Source: Gnetum montanum
Taxonomy: Eukaryota; Streptophyta; Gnetopsida; Gnetales; Gnetaceae
Length of the DNA: 64,000 nucleotides
Assembly (NCBI GenBank): GCA_015680685.1
Contig: MNCI01020791.1
Span: 120,159 to 184,158, forward strand
Reading direction: 5' to 3'
Each line of letters begins with the position of its first letter. The stretch's first letter is position 1. Shown here in pieces: positions 20,875 to 33,400 of this stretch. Under the pieces are notes generated by a model. The model did no database searches. It had not been told where the DNA came from and saw only the letters and a program-made list of their open reading frames with translations. The translations under genes and the position numbers were made by a program.

Positions 20875-22774
20875 CTATAATCACAACGTTACCAACGACT
20901 AATACTTAATGTGAAAGTTTAAAAAATTTGGAATACCTTATCCCTTGGGGTAGTTACACTTGGTTAAGTTGTGATCATGGCTAGTTATATTTTTTAATAT
21001 TATTTTATTATTATTTGATTAAATAGTTTATCAAAGTGTGTTGGAAGGATTTAGCTCTCATAGGTTGATGATTTAATATTATTTTATTCATTAAACCCAT
21101 GATGAAGTTAGAAAAATTTTCTATAAAAAAACTTAAGGTTTGTGACCCCCATGACGTAATGCATACCTCCAAAAGCTGTATGGCTAAAGAATGAAGTGAA
21201 TTAGACAAATGAATTGAAAGTTATGGGCTTTGGAAGGTTTTTAGCTTTGAAAAATTTCAAAAAATTCCCTTATATTCGAAGCAAATGGCAAAAGATTCCT
21301 AAGTGATAAGTGCTATTTATAGGATTTTTTTCATGCATCTACTAGGTCTCGTCAATGGGGCCTAGTCAACATGGTTAGCTACATCGACTAGGCCTAGTTG
21401 ATGTGGCTATTAACCACCATTGACCAAGTTAAAATTCAAAAAATATAAGGAATTTTTGAATGAAATTGTAGTCAAATGGATGCCCAAAAAGCCAAGAACA
21501 CAATGAAATACATAAAGAGGATTTGAGATTTCACAACAGATGGAGAATGATTGGATAAATGCCTTAAGGAGCACACAGTTGGATGCAATTTATGGAGAAT
21601 GAAAAATATTTGATTGTCAAAATGCCTAAGGATAAGGGACTTAATTAGCCCAACCAAGAGCTATGCAAGTGGGTCCTTACCATAGAAGGCTTATGCCTTT
21701 TTTTCCCTTGCATAACTTCAATTAAGGAGTTCATGGACCCCATAGTTGATTAATGGTTATGAAAAGTTAAGGACCAAATCCTGAAGAATATACCTAAGAA
21801 TTTCTACACATCAAAATAAGACATTAAACAAAAACATGAAACCTAGTAGTGAGATGAGTTATGGAAAGCATTGATGGATGATATAGAGAATGGAATGGAT
21901 GTTCCAATCATGGTCACATGAAGTCCCTTATGGAGTTATGGTTAGATGATCTAATAAAAGTCCAATGTTACTCCAGATCAAAGCTAACCACTTTCAGTGA
22001 CTTTGCATCACCACTCCAGGAATAGTCCATCCCCTTGAGACACAAGAATGCTTCCATAGATAACCACCATTTCTTATTTGAGAAGAAAAGAGAAGAATTG
22101 AGAAAGGACCTTAGTTAGAGGGAAGCTTTAGGGATAGATAACATGCCTTTGTATTCCCATAACTAGTGCTTATAGTCCATTTATTTTGTCTAAGGGGTGT
22201 GCTTTTAATTCTCATCATTCATATATTTTATGTTTTTTATGAATTTTTAGGATGGAAACCACATCATGTAAAGAATTATTCAACTTCTAATTATTGGTTG
22301 ACATGGAATGATAAAAAATTCATGAAAACACACATGCACTCAAGCAAGTAGGGAGGCATAGAGAGTCTTGAATCCCCTTGAAGTCACACCCTTTTCAAGC
22401 CTTTGAATCTTTTTCAAGTTTGAAGACTACCAAGGTTACAAGTTCGTTAAAGTTTTATTAATGAAAAATGAACCTCATACTTCCAAAATCATGAAAATCA
22501 TAGTGTCGGTGGGTGGGTGGATGATGTGGACTTACTACCTGTTCCATGAAAAAGAAACCTATCTTTGTCATTGGTCATCAAAATTCAAAAATAGAAACTA
22601 TACATTAGCAATCAAATACATTAGGTATAAACCACCATTGGTAAATAGCTATAGCATCACTGAGTCCTATCAGTAATAAAACACTTTTATTAGAAGAAAA
22701 GAAAATTCACATCAAAATAAAGTAAAGTGTGTAAGAAATTGTAAAAATATTCAAGAAAATAAAACATACTAATG
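20875..22774 (-). other. E3 UTR between gag and the extra ORF
   Basis: No gene seen. It aligns with the UTRs of E1 (4740-5176), E2 and E4, for example TCACAAACC and ATGATCACAACT next to the extra ORF and a T-rich segment near 22690-22770. A purine-rich GTCATGGGGGTC lies at 21144-21154, and the internal promoter-like module is at 21312-21415. Confidence 0.7.
21312..21415 (-). promoter_or_regulatory. Putative internal promoter of the E3 extra ORF
   Basis: A 22-bp near-perfect palindrome with the core ACTAGGCCTAGT (21382-21403, one mismatched pair) and further GTTGACTAGGCC repeats lie just upstream (minus strand) of a TATA box CTATAAATAG (21322-21313). The extra ORF ATG is about 440 bp downstream. 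The layout copies the LTR U3 and matches E1 4640-4760 in type and distance. Function is inferred. Confidence 0.5.
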
Positions 22775-24457
22775 ATGTTTAGCTTCTACTACGACAACCT
22801 TGCCTTTACCCCTTTGGTAGGCATGTTCAGCTTTTTTGTTTCTCTTGTGGCCACAATCACTACTTGTTCTTTCGATTCTTTTGTAATTTTTAGAGCACTT
22901 TGAAATTTTAATTCAAAGATTCCCACATTTTGTTAACCTTAGCTAAAATTTTAGACATAGTTTTTTGAATTTTCAAGGTTTTTTACTGCACCACTTCATC
23001 AAGTGGTGCCTCCCCCTCACTATTATAGAATCAGACCTCCTTTTTTTTGATGGAAGGATTTTGGTTACACTCCTCAATGCTTTCTTGTTTTCTCAGCTCA
23101 CCTTCTCCTTTTGCAACCTACTCAATCAACCTTTGAATTTGATGGGCTTTTAGTGGGCATAGAACCTAGGAGTTCTTCTCATTTCTAATTTGAGCCCATC
23201 TATGATATGGCAAAGCTGCTTCCATTGAGATTAATCATCGCTAGGACATCTGTGCAAAAAGGAATAATACTTGTCCATGGCTATGTCCAAGGGTTCATGT
23301 GTTCTTTTTCATTAAATTTGGATTTTCTTTCTCAAATTAGACACTCTGGAGTATGTTTGATATTTTTCATTGAACAACTTAAACATCATACTCCATCTAC
23401 AAATTGATTCTAGCTCTAAGGAGTGGTACCAACTTTATGCTTCTTTTATGAGTATCCTAGGGAACAACTAAAGTTTTTGCTAATCATTTTCAATTTTTTG
23501 CAAGGCACAAGCATTGTGAAAGGCCTAAATATGGGTATGTTGATTTGAGTTATATCTCCCTTCAAATCTAGGGATATCGTTCATATCTAATCACTTGATT
23601 TTACTATCTTTCACATGCCTAGATGGAATCCTGACTACCTTTGTGATGTTTATCATGGTTCATGTTACCAACAAGGGCTCATCATCATAATGCTTTTTAT
23701 GATGCCTATGATGTCCCTTACTACCCCTTAATTCATATCAGGGCCTATGATCATTGTGTTTCTATTCACCTCCATCATGGTTTCATCCCTTATGATTTTA
23801 ATCTGATTCAGAGAAGGAAGAAAAATATGTAGAATAAGAGGACGAAGAAGGAGGAGCATTGACATCATCATAGTATTTTTCCACTTCCTCTCCACTTGTC
23901 ATGGCCACAATCATAATGTTTTCTATCATCATGATGCTTGCCTGAGCCCCTACCTTGACTTGCACTTTTGTCTAAACCTAGATTGTTAATAGTGCATTGC
24001 AGATTAGGGTTCAAGCCCTCTTTACCAAAGTCAAGGGATGGAAAATCTTCATGTTGAGAACCCCCAGATGGGGATCCTCATTATCATGTTGGTTCAACAG
24101 TAATAATGGTTTGGTGAATCATTTCCCCTTTGTAGCTTCATGGTGCTTCTCCTAGTGCTAATCTTGCTTATGTTGTGTTTCTGTGAGATGATAGTCCTGA
24201 TAGTCATGGTTCTACACAACGTATTCATCATGGAGGTCCTAGATGCCCAACCTATTAAGAGTTTGAAGCAGCATCTTAGGAATAAATTGGTTAGGAGGAA
24301 ACACAATGTTTCCCTCCAAATCTCTCCATCACAGCTCCTCATCCTAATGTAGGATGAAGGTGAAATCAGGTGCAAACTCATCTGGATGAGTGTACATCAC
24401 TTTGAATTCTTGGGGCATTCATAGTTTTGATTCATCATGCCTATGAGAAGAAGGAAT
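22775..24457 (-). pseudogene. E3 gag, truncated before the zinc knuckle
   Basis: The expected start codon has decayed to ATT (24457-24455) before the conserved Ser-Ser-His-Arg N-terminus shared with E4 and E2. Capsid-domain features such as the LKLFP and W-Y-R-S-L-E blocks can be traced at about 23500-23400, followed by the KxxxVxxLRxxIQ-like stretch near 23350. A C-terminal charged helix (about 22960-22860) ends at a Lys-Gly-Lys-rich stretch and a TAG near 22772. The knuckle and everything downstream in pol are missing. Frameshifts are frequent. Confidence 0.65.
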
Positions 24458-24597
24458 TTTGGATTAGGGAAGAATTTAGTTTGCTTAAATTATAATTATA
24501 ATTATTATATTTTTAATGATTGTGACCTTAGGGTTTGTTCCAATGATCTTAAATAATATTTACTAAGTTCTAGATAGCACACATATCAAACTACAAG

Positions 24598-24615
24598 TCC
24601 TTGGCAATGGCACCA
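24598..24615 (-). other. E3 primer binding site (tRNA-Asp type)
   Basis: Minus-strand TGGTGCCATTGCCAAGGA begins one base inside the 5' LTR and fits TGGCGCCGTTGCCGGGGA except for four C-to-T or G-to-A changes. Confidence 0.78.
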
Positions 24616-24616
24616 A

Positions 24617-25526
24617 TGATGAGCTAAAAGTAGACCCTATGCCCAACCATACAAATCGCTAAGCGTTCACATGTGATCCAATCAAATTCAATGGACTTAT
24701 ATCCTTCTAAGTACACTAGTCTCTAGAAAGTGAAACTAACCATTATAATTGTTGTCTTCCCAATTACACTTGTGAAATGCAAAGGTATGTTTAAGTGCAA
24801 CTAAGGCATATGATTTTTATCATTTTTATGTTTTGTATTATAAGTTGCCTAACCATAAAAAATAATGAATAAAATAAAATAATGAAATTCATAATTTAAT
24901 GTAACTACCTATAGCTAACTAATCCCAACATAAGCATCCATTCCCACTTGTCATACACATCTTGAACATGTTTAACATTTTTAAGTTATCAAACATTAAG
25001 CGTTACTAGGATTACCAAGCACTAAGTGTATGCTCAAAGTGGTTGTACTTATGTGCTTCAATAATCATTATTTCATCTAGCTTAATTTAACTTAATTTAT
25101 TATTTAATTAATTAAAGCATTAAAATAAATTACATAAAGCATTGAATGCACAAATAAACAATTAATCTATTTCAAAGTGCTACAAGGTTTATCAGAAAGC
25201 TTTGTCATTATTGCCGCACACATTGTTGTGCTTAGGTATAATAGTGATCAAATAAAGATATATATACTCTTTGAATCCTACTTTGAATCCTACTGTAGGC
25301 ACTTAGAAAAATATTCAAACTTTAAAATGATAAAACTATAAGATCTTTGCTACAACTATGACAAAATATTCCATTAACATATAGGGTCAGCACATATTTA
25401 TAGGCAAAATAGACATCATGTCAATGAGGCCATGCTAACGCATCAAATCCCACGTTGATGGGGTTGTGTCAATGAGGCCACATCGACAAGGCCTCATCAA
25501 CATAATCTAGAAAATTTGATTCATTA
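24617..25526 (-). repeat. E3 5' LTR
   Basis: The 910-bp partner of 16945-17772 begins TGATGAGCTAAAAG on the plus strand. The outer end has decayed from CTCATCA to TTCATTA. A TATA box (minus TATAAAT) lies near 25396-25403. The length difference from the other LTR comes from small indels. Confidence 0.85.
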
Positions 25527-28029
25527 GGATCTATGAATTTTTCTTTTCTCTCTTGTAGTTTTTCATCATTCAAATTTAGAAGTTAGTTAACTTATCTTCT
25601 TCCCCATTTACAATTACAAGTTGTTTGCACATCTATGCAATGAATCTTGTTTGTTTTTTTTTTGTATAATATTAATGATATTTGTGGGTTGATGGATTTT
25701 GTTTTGAATGTATAAAATTCTATTTGGATGAATTTTGTGTGCATAATTTTTAATTAATTATATTGTTATTTCCATTAATTTTGGACATGGATTTTATGAG
25801 GATTTTACCAATAATTTTGTGGGATGGGTTTTGCAAATTAATTTCAAAGAAGATATATAAATATTAAAATTTTTTATGAAATTTGTACCATTATTTTGTT
25901 GATATATAGAATTTCCTAATTTTCTATTTTTTTTGTGATTTTTGTTCATAGAACTATGATTTTTAGCGATTTTCATTAGCATAATAGAAAATATGTAGGA
26001 AAACATCTATATCTTTTACATATGTTTATGTTAGAATTCTTGCTATGGGTTTCTAAAATATTTTCAAACATTTATACAATTTTTTAAAAATTATTTACAT
26101 TCATTTAGACCTATTTAAAATCATAGGAATTTCTATGATGCACATTAATGAGGCTATATATCAAGTATGGCTAGGGATAAAACTCTAAGACTTTACTTGA
26201 ATGTTTGTATATGTTTCAGCTTCCAAATATAGATAGAAGAAATTAAAAATTTTGTGTTTTGAGGAAGTTATGAGATTTTCTTTCTACACTATCCATAATC
26301 TCATGGTTTTTGATGGTGCATAATAAAAACCTCATATCTCCTAGACCTTACTAGATAATCCTCTAAAAACTTACCTATAGATAGGTTGCTCTTCTATCTT
26401 TCAAACTATTGTAGAATCACTAAAAAATATTTTTTCATCACATAGTTATGATCTATTCTTTGTTAACTAATTTTTCCTTTTTTTTTGTTTCAACTTGATC
26501 CTAAGCCTCGATTCATGGTTTTATAACTCTATATTTTTGATAAATTCCTTTCTAAATTTTTAATAGAGAATAGATATAGATATTTGTTTTTATAAAAAAT
26601 CTAAAAATCATGTTAAAATTTATAAGATTGATGGAGTTATAATAATTTTCTCTACAATTATAAATTTAGATGATGATCCAACTCTAGACCTGATTTTGGA
26701 TTTTATAGAGTTGTGATTCACCATTCTTGATAAAGTAGTTATTTCATGATTTGAGTATTAATCCATATATGATTATTATCTATAGGTGACTTGGGTCTTC
26801 TTATTATTGTGGCTTAATTACTTCATTTGGAATTTATTGTTAAGGATTCCTTTGCTTTGTTTAGTTGGCATCTTGGATTATTTTTTTGGGATTTGTGAGA
26901 TCTCTTTGGATGAGAGTTTTGGTTCTTTACTTGATGATGAAATTTCATGAGATTTATTTATATTTGATGGTATTATGCTATGCTTCACATTAGTATCTTT
27001 GTGAGGATCCCTTAGTTTGATGAATCTCTTGGATGAAATAAATTTCTTTGTTTTGTTTGTTACCTCTACCATTATTTTGGTTGTCGTGATTCTATGTTTG
27101 TTGGTTGTTTAAATAATAGATATAGCACTAAGTTTGTGTTACTAGTTGGAGATCGACTTCCTGGAGATGGTTTTGATGATTGACCCTTAATGTAGAGTGC
27201 ATAAGTGTGTCTCTTGTTATGAGCTCCATCTTGTAGGAGATGATGATTCCATGGCTCATTGATCCTTCTTTTTCATTTGTACCTCTAGAACATTAGAGGT
27301 GATGTTTTGGGTAATACTTCTAGCACTGATACATCTAGAGAATGTAGGAAGTGGTGTCCTAGGTGATGCTTTACATTCTAGTAGAGGTGATGTCTTGGGT
27401 AACATCTCTAGCACTAGTATGTTTGGGGAATGTTGGAAGTGATGTCCAAAGTAATGCTTCACATTCTAGTAGAAGTGATGTCTTGGGTGATGCCTATAGC
27501 ATTGGTATGTTTAGCGAACATTGGAAGTAATATTCTTGGTAATGCTTCACATTTTAGTTGAGAGTAAAAATAAATTCATACATATGGTAATTTGATATTT
27601 GGTTTTGATACATGTTGGTTTTGACTTTTGGTAATTATACATGATAACATAATACACATATTACACTAAGCACGGTGCATGTTAGCCTTCTTGATTATGA
27701 TGATAGTTGGAGTGGATAAACTTTCATTTTGGCATTGTATGATGAATGGATGTTATGATAGTTGATTTATATGTTTGTTTCGATATTTTGGTGATTCACT
27801 ACTATGCTTATTATACTAACATGTTTTATAGGTTAGCTAGGCTCCTTCTAATCCCCATGAATTTTTCCATTTAGTGATTGGAGATGTTGCTAAGGTTTCT
27901 CACTATGTTTTATACTAATAACCCATTTTATTTTTAGGTTGATTACTTGGAAAATGGAATGGAGCTCTTATAGAATTTATTATGATGATATGAGCTTGAT
28001 AATATTATTGATGAAACACTTTTTCTCCA
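25527..28029. other. AT-rich block of unknown origin (right of E3)
   Basis: I see no coding domain, LTR ends or tRNA gene. The DNA is very AT-rich, with T runs and short ORFs (25794-26006, 26878-27072) that resemble nothing I recognise. An 88-bp tandem repeat lies near its end. This block and 16190-16944 form one stretch split by E3. It could be unique host sequence or an older, unrecognisable element. Confidence 0.5.
27286..27558. repeat. 88-bp tandem repeat, about 3 copies
   Basis: Units starting near 27285, 27373 and 27461 share CATTCTAGTAGAGGTGATGT, CTAGCACTAGTATGTTTGG-type and GGAAGTGATGTCC-type segments in the same order with a spacing of about 88 bp. A partial fourth unit begins near 27551. 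The copies differ by scattered substitutions, so the array is not recent. Confidence 0.8.
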
Positions 28030-28835
28030 TGATGTTGGATATCTGATGTCAGGGTCTGGATGTGACGTTGGGTATCTGACATTGGGGGGTATACATTGGC
28101 CTATAAATATAGCACTTGGGCTCTTGATTTGAAGTTAGTTTTTGGTTATTTTTTAGTTAAAGTAGCGAAGCTCCTGCAGTTTATTTTCTCGAAAGTTAGA
28201 ATATTTTCTGAGTGCCCATAGAAGGAGTCTAAGTATGTATGGTTCTTTGTTCAAACACTAATGTACCTAAGCATAATAGTGTGATGGGAATAAAAATAAA
28301 CTATTTTGACAATCCTTGCTACATTGAGAATAGATTAATATTTTCTTTTAATTCACTTTACTTTCATGATTTCTACTTAAATGCATTTGAATTAAGTAAT
28401 TTGTTTCTAATTGTTAATGAACACAAGCACAACCACTTCGAGCATACATATAGTACTTGGTAACCTAGCAAAAGTTAACGTTTGGTAGTCGAGTAGTGCT
28501 ATATGTGTTTAGGAAAGTGGGGTAGTTAATTGTGTTAGGCTAGTTAGAATATAAATGAACTAGATCTTAAATTACTTCACTTTTCATTCTTGTTGTAGGT
28601 AATCAAACTTATAAAATATAAAATAAGAAAAATCATGTATCTCAATTACACTTAAACCATACCCTTGAGCCTGAAAAGTGTAGTTGAGAAGACAATGAAC
28701 ATTCTCAATGGCCATTTCAATTCTGAGAAGAGTTAGTGCACTAGAGAACTATAGGTCCATGGAATTCGACCAGATAGCATGTAAATGCCTTAGTGATTTG
28801 TATGGATGGGCATAGGGGTACCTCACTGCTTATCA
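28030..28835 (+). repeat. E4 5' LTR
   Basis: The left end is set at TGATGTTGGATATC by analogy with other family LTRs; the right end is CTTATCA directly before the primer site. A repeated (GGATATCTGA)-like motif precedes a TATA box CTATAAATAT at 28101-28110. Conserved inner marks shared with the E1 LTR include CACTAATGTACCTA and the AAGACAATGAAC segment. With no partner LTR in the window, the left end is tentative. Confidence 0.65.
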
Positions 28836-28836
28836 T

Positions 28837-28854
28837 TGGAACTATTGTCAAGGA
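28837..28854 (+). other. E4 primer binding site, decayed
   Basis: TGGAACTATTGTCAAGGA sits one base after the LTR. It keeps the frame of TGGCGCCGTTGCCGGGGA with about six changes, most of them transitions. Confidence 0.6.
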
Positions 28855-28995
28855 CCTTTTGGATGTTTCATGTGCTATCTAGGACCTAGTGAAATTATTT
28901 AAATCTTTGGAATGAACCTTAGAGTCACATCAGATCTTAAGATTACTACAACAATATTTAGAAGGACACTGTGATTCTTATTTTTCTAACTAAAA

Positions 28996-31340
28996 ATGTC
29001 TTCTTCTCATAGGAGCAATTCTCCATCCAAGTTTGATAAATCTTATCAAATAGTGCTTCAATAGTATCAAATCATATGTGCTCATCTTGATGAGTATGTA
29101 CTAAATTTCACCTTTGTCTTGCACCAGGATAAACAATTGTGGTGGCATGACATGGAGGACAACATTGTGTTATCACCTAATCAGTCTATTTCTATAATGC
29201 TCCACCAAATGCTTATACGATATGGTCTTTAGAAATGTTATGCTGAGTATGTTGTGGAAGATATTGATGCTAGGGATTATCATCCCATAGAGGCACAATG
29301 TCTACAAGATCGATAGCTAGAACAATGCTATGAATCCTCAAAGGGGAAAATATTTAATGATTCTCTGTTCCTATTATACCAACAAGTTGGTGGAGAACCC
29401 GTCTCTAGGGGTTTTTCATTCAATGAAATTCCTCTCTTTGACTTCAGTGAAGGGGGTTAAAACCAAAACTTGCAGTCCATAATTTACAATGTTAGTTCTA
29501 GTAAAAATGGATCTAATGAAAAATAACAATCTGAAGGGGCAAGTCAAGGTGGGGATGTAGACAAAAAGCAAGATCATGATCATGGTTGTGATTGTTGAAG
29601 GGATGAAAGTAGGCATCACATTCCTCATCTTCCTCTTCCCCTTCATTTTTATCTTCTTCTTCTTCTAGCTCTAGTTGTGATTGCAGAAGGTAAGACCATG
29701 ATGGAAGTGAGAAAAATGAATGAAATGATCGACAAGACCAAAATGATTGAGGGGATTGTTGAGAAAGGAAAGATTAAGGGCAAAAAAGTTCAAGAGAGGT
29801 ACATTTTCATGAATGAAGGGTTAGTCAAGGACATCATATGCACCTTGATCAAGACCTTGATGAGGCTTTCCTTGCTAGTTAAAGTATGCTTAGTATTGCA
29901 GAGGCATTACAAATTCCAATAAGGCATATAAAGGACAGTTGAATTAAAAGGCTAGATATGAACAATATTCCTTGATTTGAAGGGGGATATAACTTTGATC
30001 CATAGAACCATATCCAAGATTTTCAAGATGCATGTGCCTTGTAGAATATAGAAAATAAGTGACAAAAACTTAAGTTGTTCCCAAGGACACTCATCAAAGA
30101 ATCAAAGAACTGGTACTAGTCCTTAGAGCTGGAGTTTATTAGATGATGGAGTACCATGCTAGAATTGTTTAATGATAAATATCAAACATACTCGAGAGTT
30201 TCCAACTTGAGAAGAGAAATCCAAGGATGAAAACAAGGAACACATGGAGCTTTGGATTCTACCATCAATCAATACTATTCCTTGATGCACAAATGTCCCA
30301 ACCATGGTTATTTTCAACTAGATCAAGTTTGTTACATTATAGATGGGATTTGATTAGAAAAAAGGATAACCATCAGTGTCTATGCCCATGACTATTAAAA
30401 TCAAGTGTTCATTAGATACAAAGATTAATTGAGTAGGTTGCCAAAAAGCAGGATGAATTAAGAAAAAGAGAAAGTGTAGAGAAATATAATTGTGATCATT
30501 CCATTAAAAGAGGAAGGTTTGATTCTATGACAGTGAGGATGAATCCGCATCTAATGAGGTGGTAAATAGGAAAACCATCACACTCCAAAAATTTCAATTT
30601 GAAATTATGGCCAAGATTGATAAGCTATGGGACTCCATGGATAGCAAATTTCAAGTTGTCTTAAAAATTATTGAAGAGTCCAAAGAACAAGGTAGTGATT
30701 GTTAGTGTAGGAGATGTAAGGAAGTTGAACATGCCTATCACAAAGGTAAGGGAAAGACTGCTGTATTAGAAGAGGTTGTGCAAAGGAAATTCGATGATGA
30801 TGGTGGATGTAACATCTATGAATATGTACATCCTAAGGGATGTTGTCTTATTGTGTGACACTTGCAGGAGTCTGGGGTGTATGCTTTAAATTCACAACTA
30901 AAAAAAGGAAAACATCTAGAAGATTACCTTATCCTCAAGGTAATTTTAGGTAGTTCCACCAACAACAACAATATTATTCAAGTGGAGCTCCACCACAATC
31001 ATATGAGTAGTATTAATAGTGGTAGCAACCACAATCATTGGTGCTGGCACCACCAAGGTAGTAATACCCTTATCAACAACCTGATCCTTATGGATACTAC
31101 ATTCAACCTTTGTCTCCACATAGTTCCTCTAGTCACGTTTCTTCTTTCCAACCTCACTACCACCATTTTGATTATTATCAAACTTATTCTCTACACAAAA
31201 GAAGAAATAACACCTCTTATCCTTATCCCCCTCTTGTTCTTACACATGTTCCTCCTCCACGGGCATAGCTACCACCTACTCCACCTATGGAGGATGAACT
31301 ACCACTGTAGCCACAATAGTGCAACTTTATAAGGACCATT
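28996..31340 (+). pseudogene. E4 gag
   Basis: The start is the ATG at 28996 (MSSSHRSNSP), shared with E2. The capsid domain lies around 29940-30420 (NIPxFEGGYNFDPxNHIQDF, KLKLFPRTLIKES, YQTYSRVSNLRREIQG, HKCPNHGYF). A charged helix precedes the knuckle at about 30808-30846, where the second Cys is now Tyr (C-N-I-Y-x3-H-P-K-G-C-C). A Gln/Pro/Tyr-rich tail extends to about 31330. Frameshifts occur near 29650-29930, where two frames are each briefly open. The product would be the particle core, now non-functional. Confidence 0.75.
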
Positions 31341-32060
31341 AATCTACAATCAGTCATCAATCAGATGGGTCAAATACTTGATCAAAGAGAAGACCTTTAT
31401 TTTGACCTTGTAGTCCATCTAAGCCCTCACATATGCTCATGGTTGACAACCTTACTTTTTCATCTTCCTCTATATCCAATACCTTCGAGTCCCCTTCAAA
31501 TAAAAATCTACCGAGGATCCATACCATCATGCTTACTCATACTATATTTGATTGGATCCATGTTGGAAACCTTCCCAGGAAATTAGTTGATCCTAGAAGT
31601 CCTTTGATTTATTTGTAGATTGTTAAGAATTAATTATGCAAGGCTCTTCTTAATTTACATTTTGGTGTTAATTTAATTTCTCATGAGATGTACACCACAT
31701 AGAACCTGACTCATCTCAAGAAGAGCAACATAAGATTAGAATTGACAAACTAGTCCATCACTGTTCCATTGGAACTAGTAGAAGACATTATGATCACTGT
31801 TTGTGGATGGTATTATCCTACTAATTTTTCAATGATCAAGGTGGAGAATTGCAAAGGAGATTTTCCAATTATCATGCGAAGGGCATGGATGCACACTATT
31901 GATGCAAGAATGGACATTAGAGATCTTTCCTTGGAAATATCTAAAGAAAATGCATTCGAAAAGATTGAGAAGAAGAGAGTTTCATGCATTGCATGCAACG
32001 ATACAAGGTGCAATTATGTGCAAAAACTCTAGGCTATAAAGTAAGCATCTATCTCTGCAT
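31341..32060 (+). pseudogene. E4 protease remnant
   Basis: The protease region reads SHEMYTT, then LKKSNIRLELTN, ELVEDIMITVCGWYYPTNFSMIKV and GDFPIIMRRAWMHTIDARMDI, aligning block by block with E2. The active-site loop is NLHFGVNLIS: the catalytic Asp and the following Ser/Gly are lost. The longest open piece is 31769-32032. Two overlapping frames are open near 31365-31618, which points to a small indel. Confidence 0.7.
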
Positions 32061-32199
32061 GTAAGTAGTGTATGCCAAAAGTAGAAATTCAAAGGTTCTT
32101 GTACAAAACAACCAAAAAATAGCAGGATACTTAGTGGCTGACTACTAATTCTGAAAGTAGCACACTTTGCATGGAACCAATTGAGAGCTTGAAATGCAC

Positions 32200-33400
32200 A
32201 TATGTTGTAGGCATGGATTAACTAGAGCAATTTTATTACCAACTCTTTGATGATACCAATGATGATACCTATCGGGGAGAGTTGGAAATTCTTAAAAATT
32301 TTAAATAAGAGCCCCTTGAAGTAAAAATGCTACTAGCTGGAATGGATTATATGTTTTTGAAAAATGGGAAGCTAATCACAATCAATGAAAATCTTACTCT
32401 AGAATAAAAAAAGATGTTGTTGAAGGTAGTTGAAAAATGATTAGCAAATTTTTCTTGGTCATATCCTAAACTCATAGGGTTTGATCCTAGGATATGCTAG
32501 CATCACATCTACACTAATCTAGACATGAAGCCAAAAAGATAGCCATAGACGTGATTGAACCCCAAACTAAAGCAAATTTTCAAGGAGGAAATCAAGTAAC
32601 TCCTCAAGGAAAGGTTCATTTATCCCATTGCAGATAGTGAGTGGGTTAGTCCACTCATAATTGTGAAAAAGAAAAGTGCCAAGTGGTGGGTCTGTATTGA
32701 TTTTTGGCTGCTAAATGTGGTAACATTCAAAGATCATTTTCCATTTTCGTTTGTTGATCAGGTGCTAGACACAATATCTAGGCATTGCTAGTACAACTTT
32801 CTAGATGGTTATAGTGGCTATAACCAAATTCAAATTATACGAAAGGACCAAGCTAAGACAACATTCACAAGTCCTTATGGAAATTTTGCATATCACAAGA
32901 TGCCATTTGGTCTATAGATCACTCCTACCACATTTCAACACCTAGTTCTAAGCATTTTTCAATAGCAGATTGGTAGTGGTGTTCAAGTCTTCATGAATGA
33001 CTTCTCCACTTATGGAGCTACCTTTGAGCAAGCCTTGAACTACCTTGAGTAAGTACTAAAATGATGTGTTGAAATCAACTTGTAGCTCAATTAGCATAAA
33101 AGTCACCTAATGGTCTAGGAGGGCATTGTATTATAACATAGAATATCACAACTAGGAATTGAGGTAGACCCTAAGAAAATAAGGGTCATCTAAGGAATAA
33201 CCCATCAACACAAAATTGTTAAATATGTTTGATCATTTCTTGGACATAATGGCTACTACTAGAAATTCATAGAGAATTTATCTAAGATTGCAAAACCATT
33301 GGTTGAGCCAACAAATAAAGATGCTTCATTTGTTTGTACCACAAAATGTGAAAAAACATTCTAGTAGTTGAAAGAGAAACTTGTAGAGACTCCAAATCTA
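32200..33400 (+). pseudogene. E4 reverse transcriptase remnant
   Basis: Fingers and palm are both present: LLKERFIYPIADSEWVSPLI, KWWVCIDFWLLNVVTFKDHFP, YNFLDGYSGYNQIQI and FTSPYGNFAYHKMPFGL. The catalytic box is F-M-N-D (32990-33001), with Asn in place of the first Asp, which should abolish activity. The connection region follows (KIRVI*GITH, FLGHNGYY). Stops include TAG at expected Trp and Gln positions. Unlike E1, the N-terminal 540 bp are retained. Confidence 0.8.

Larger units (their letters stand above)
16945..25526 (-). mobile_element. E3: pol-less Athila-like element with a full-length extra ORF
   Basis: LTRs at 16945-17772 and 24617-25526 flank, on the minus strand, a primer site (24615-24598), a gag truncated before its zinc knuckle (24457 to about 22775), a UTR with an internal promoter-like module, the extra ORF (20874-18034) and a purine tract (17786-17773). 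Protease, RT, RNase H and integrase are absent: gag runs straight into the UTR at a CATCATTAG sequence also found in the E4 UTR at about 35355. Flanking 5-mers AGACC (16940-16944) and GGATC (25527-25531) agree after two transitions and are taken as a decayed target duplication. Confidence 0.88.
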
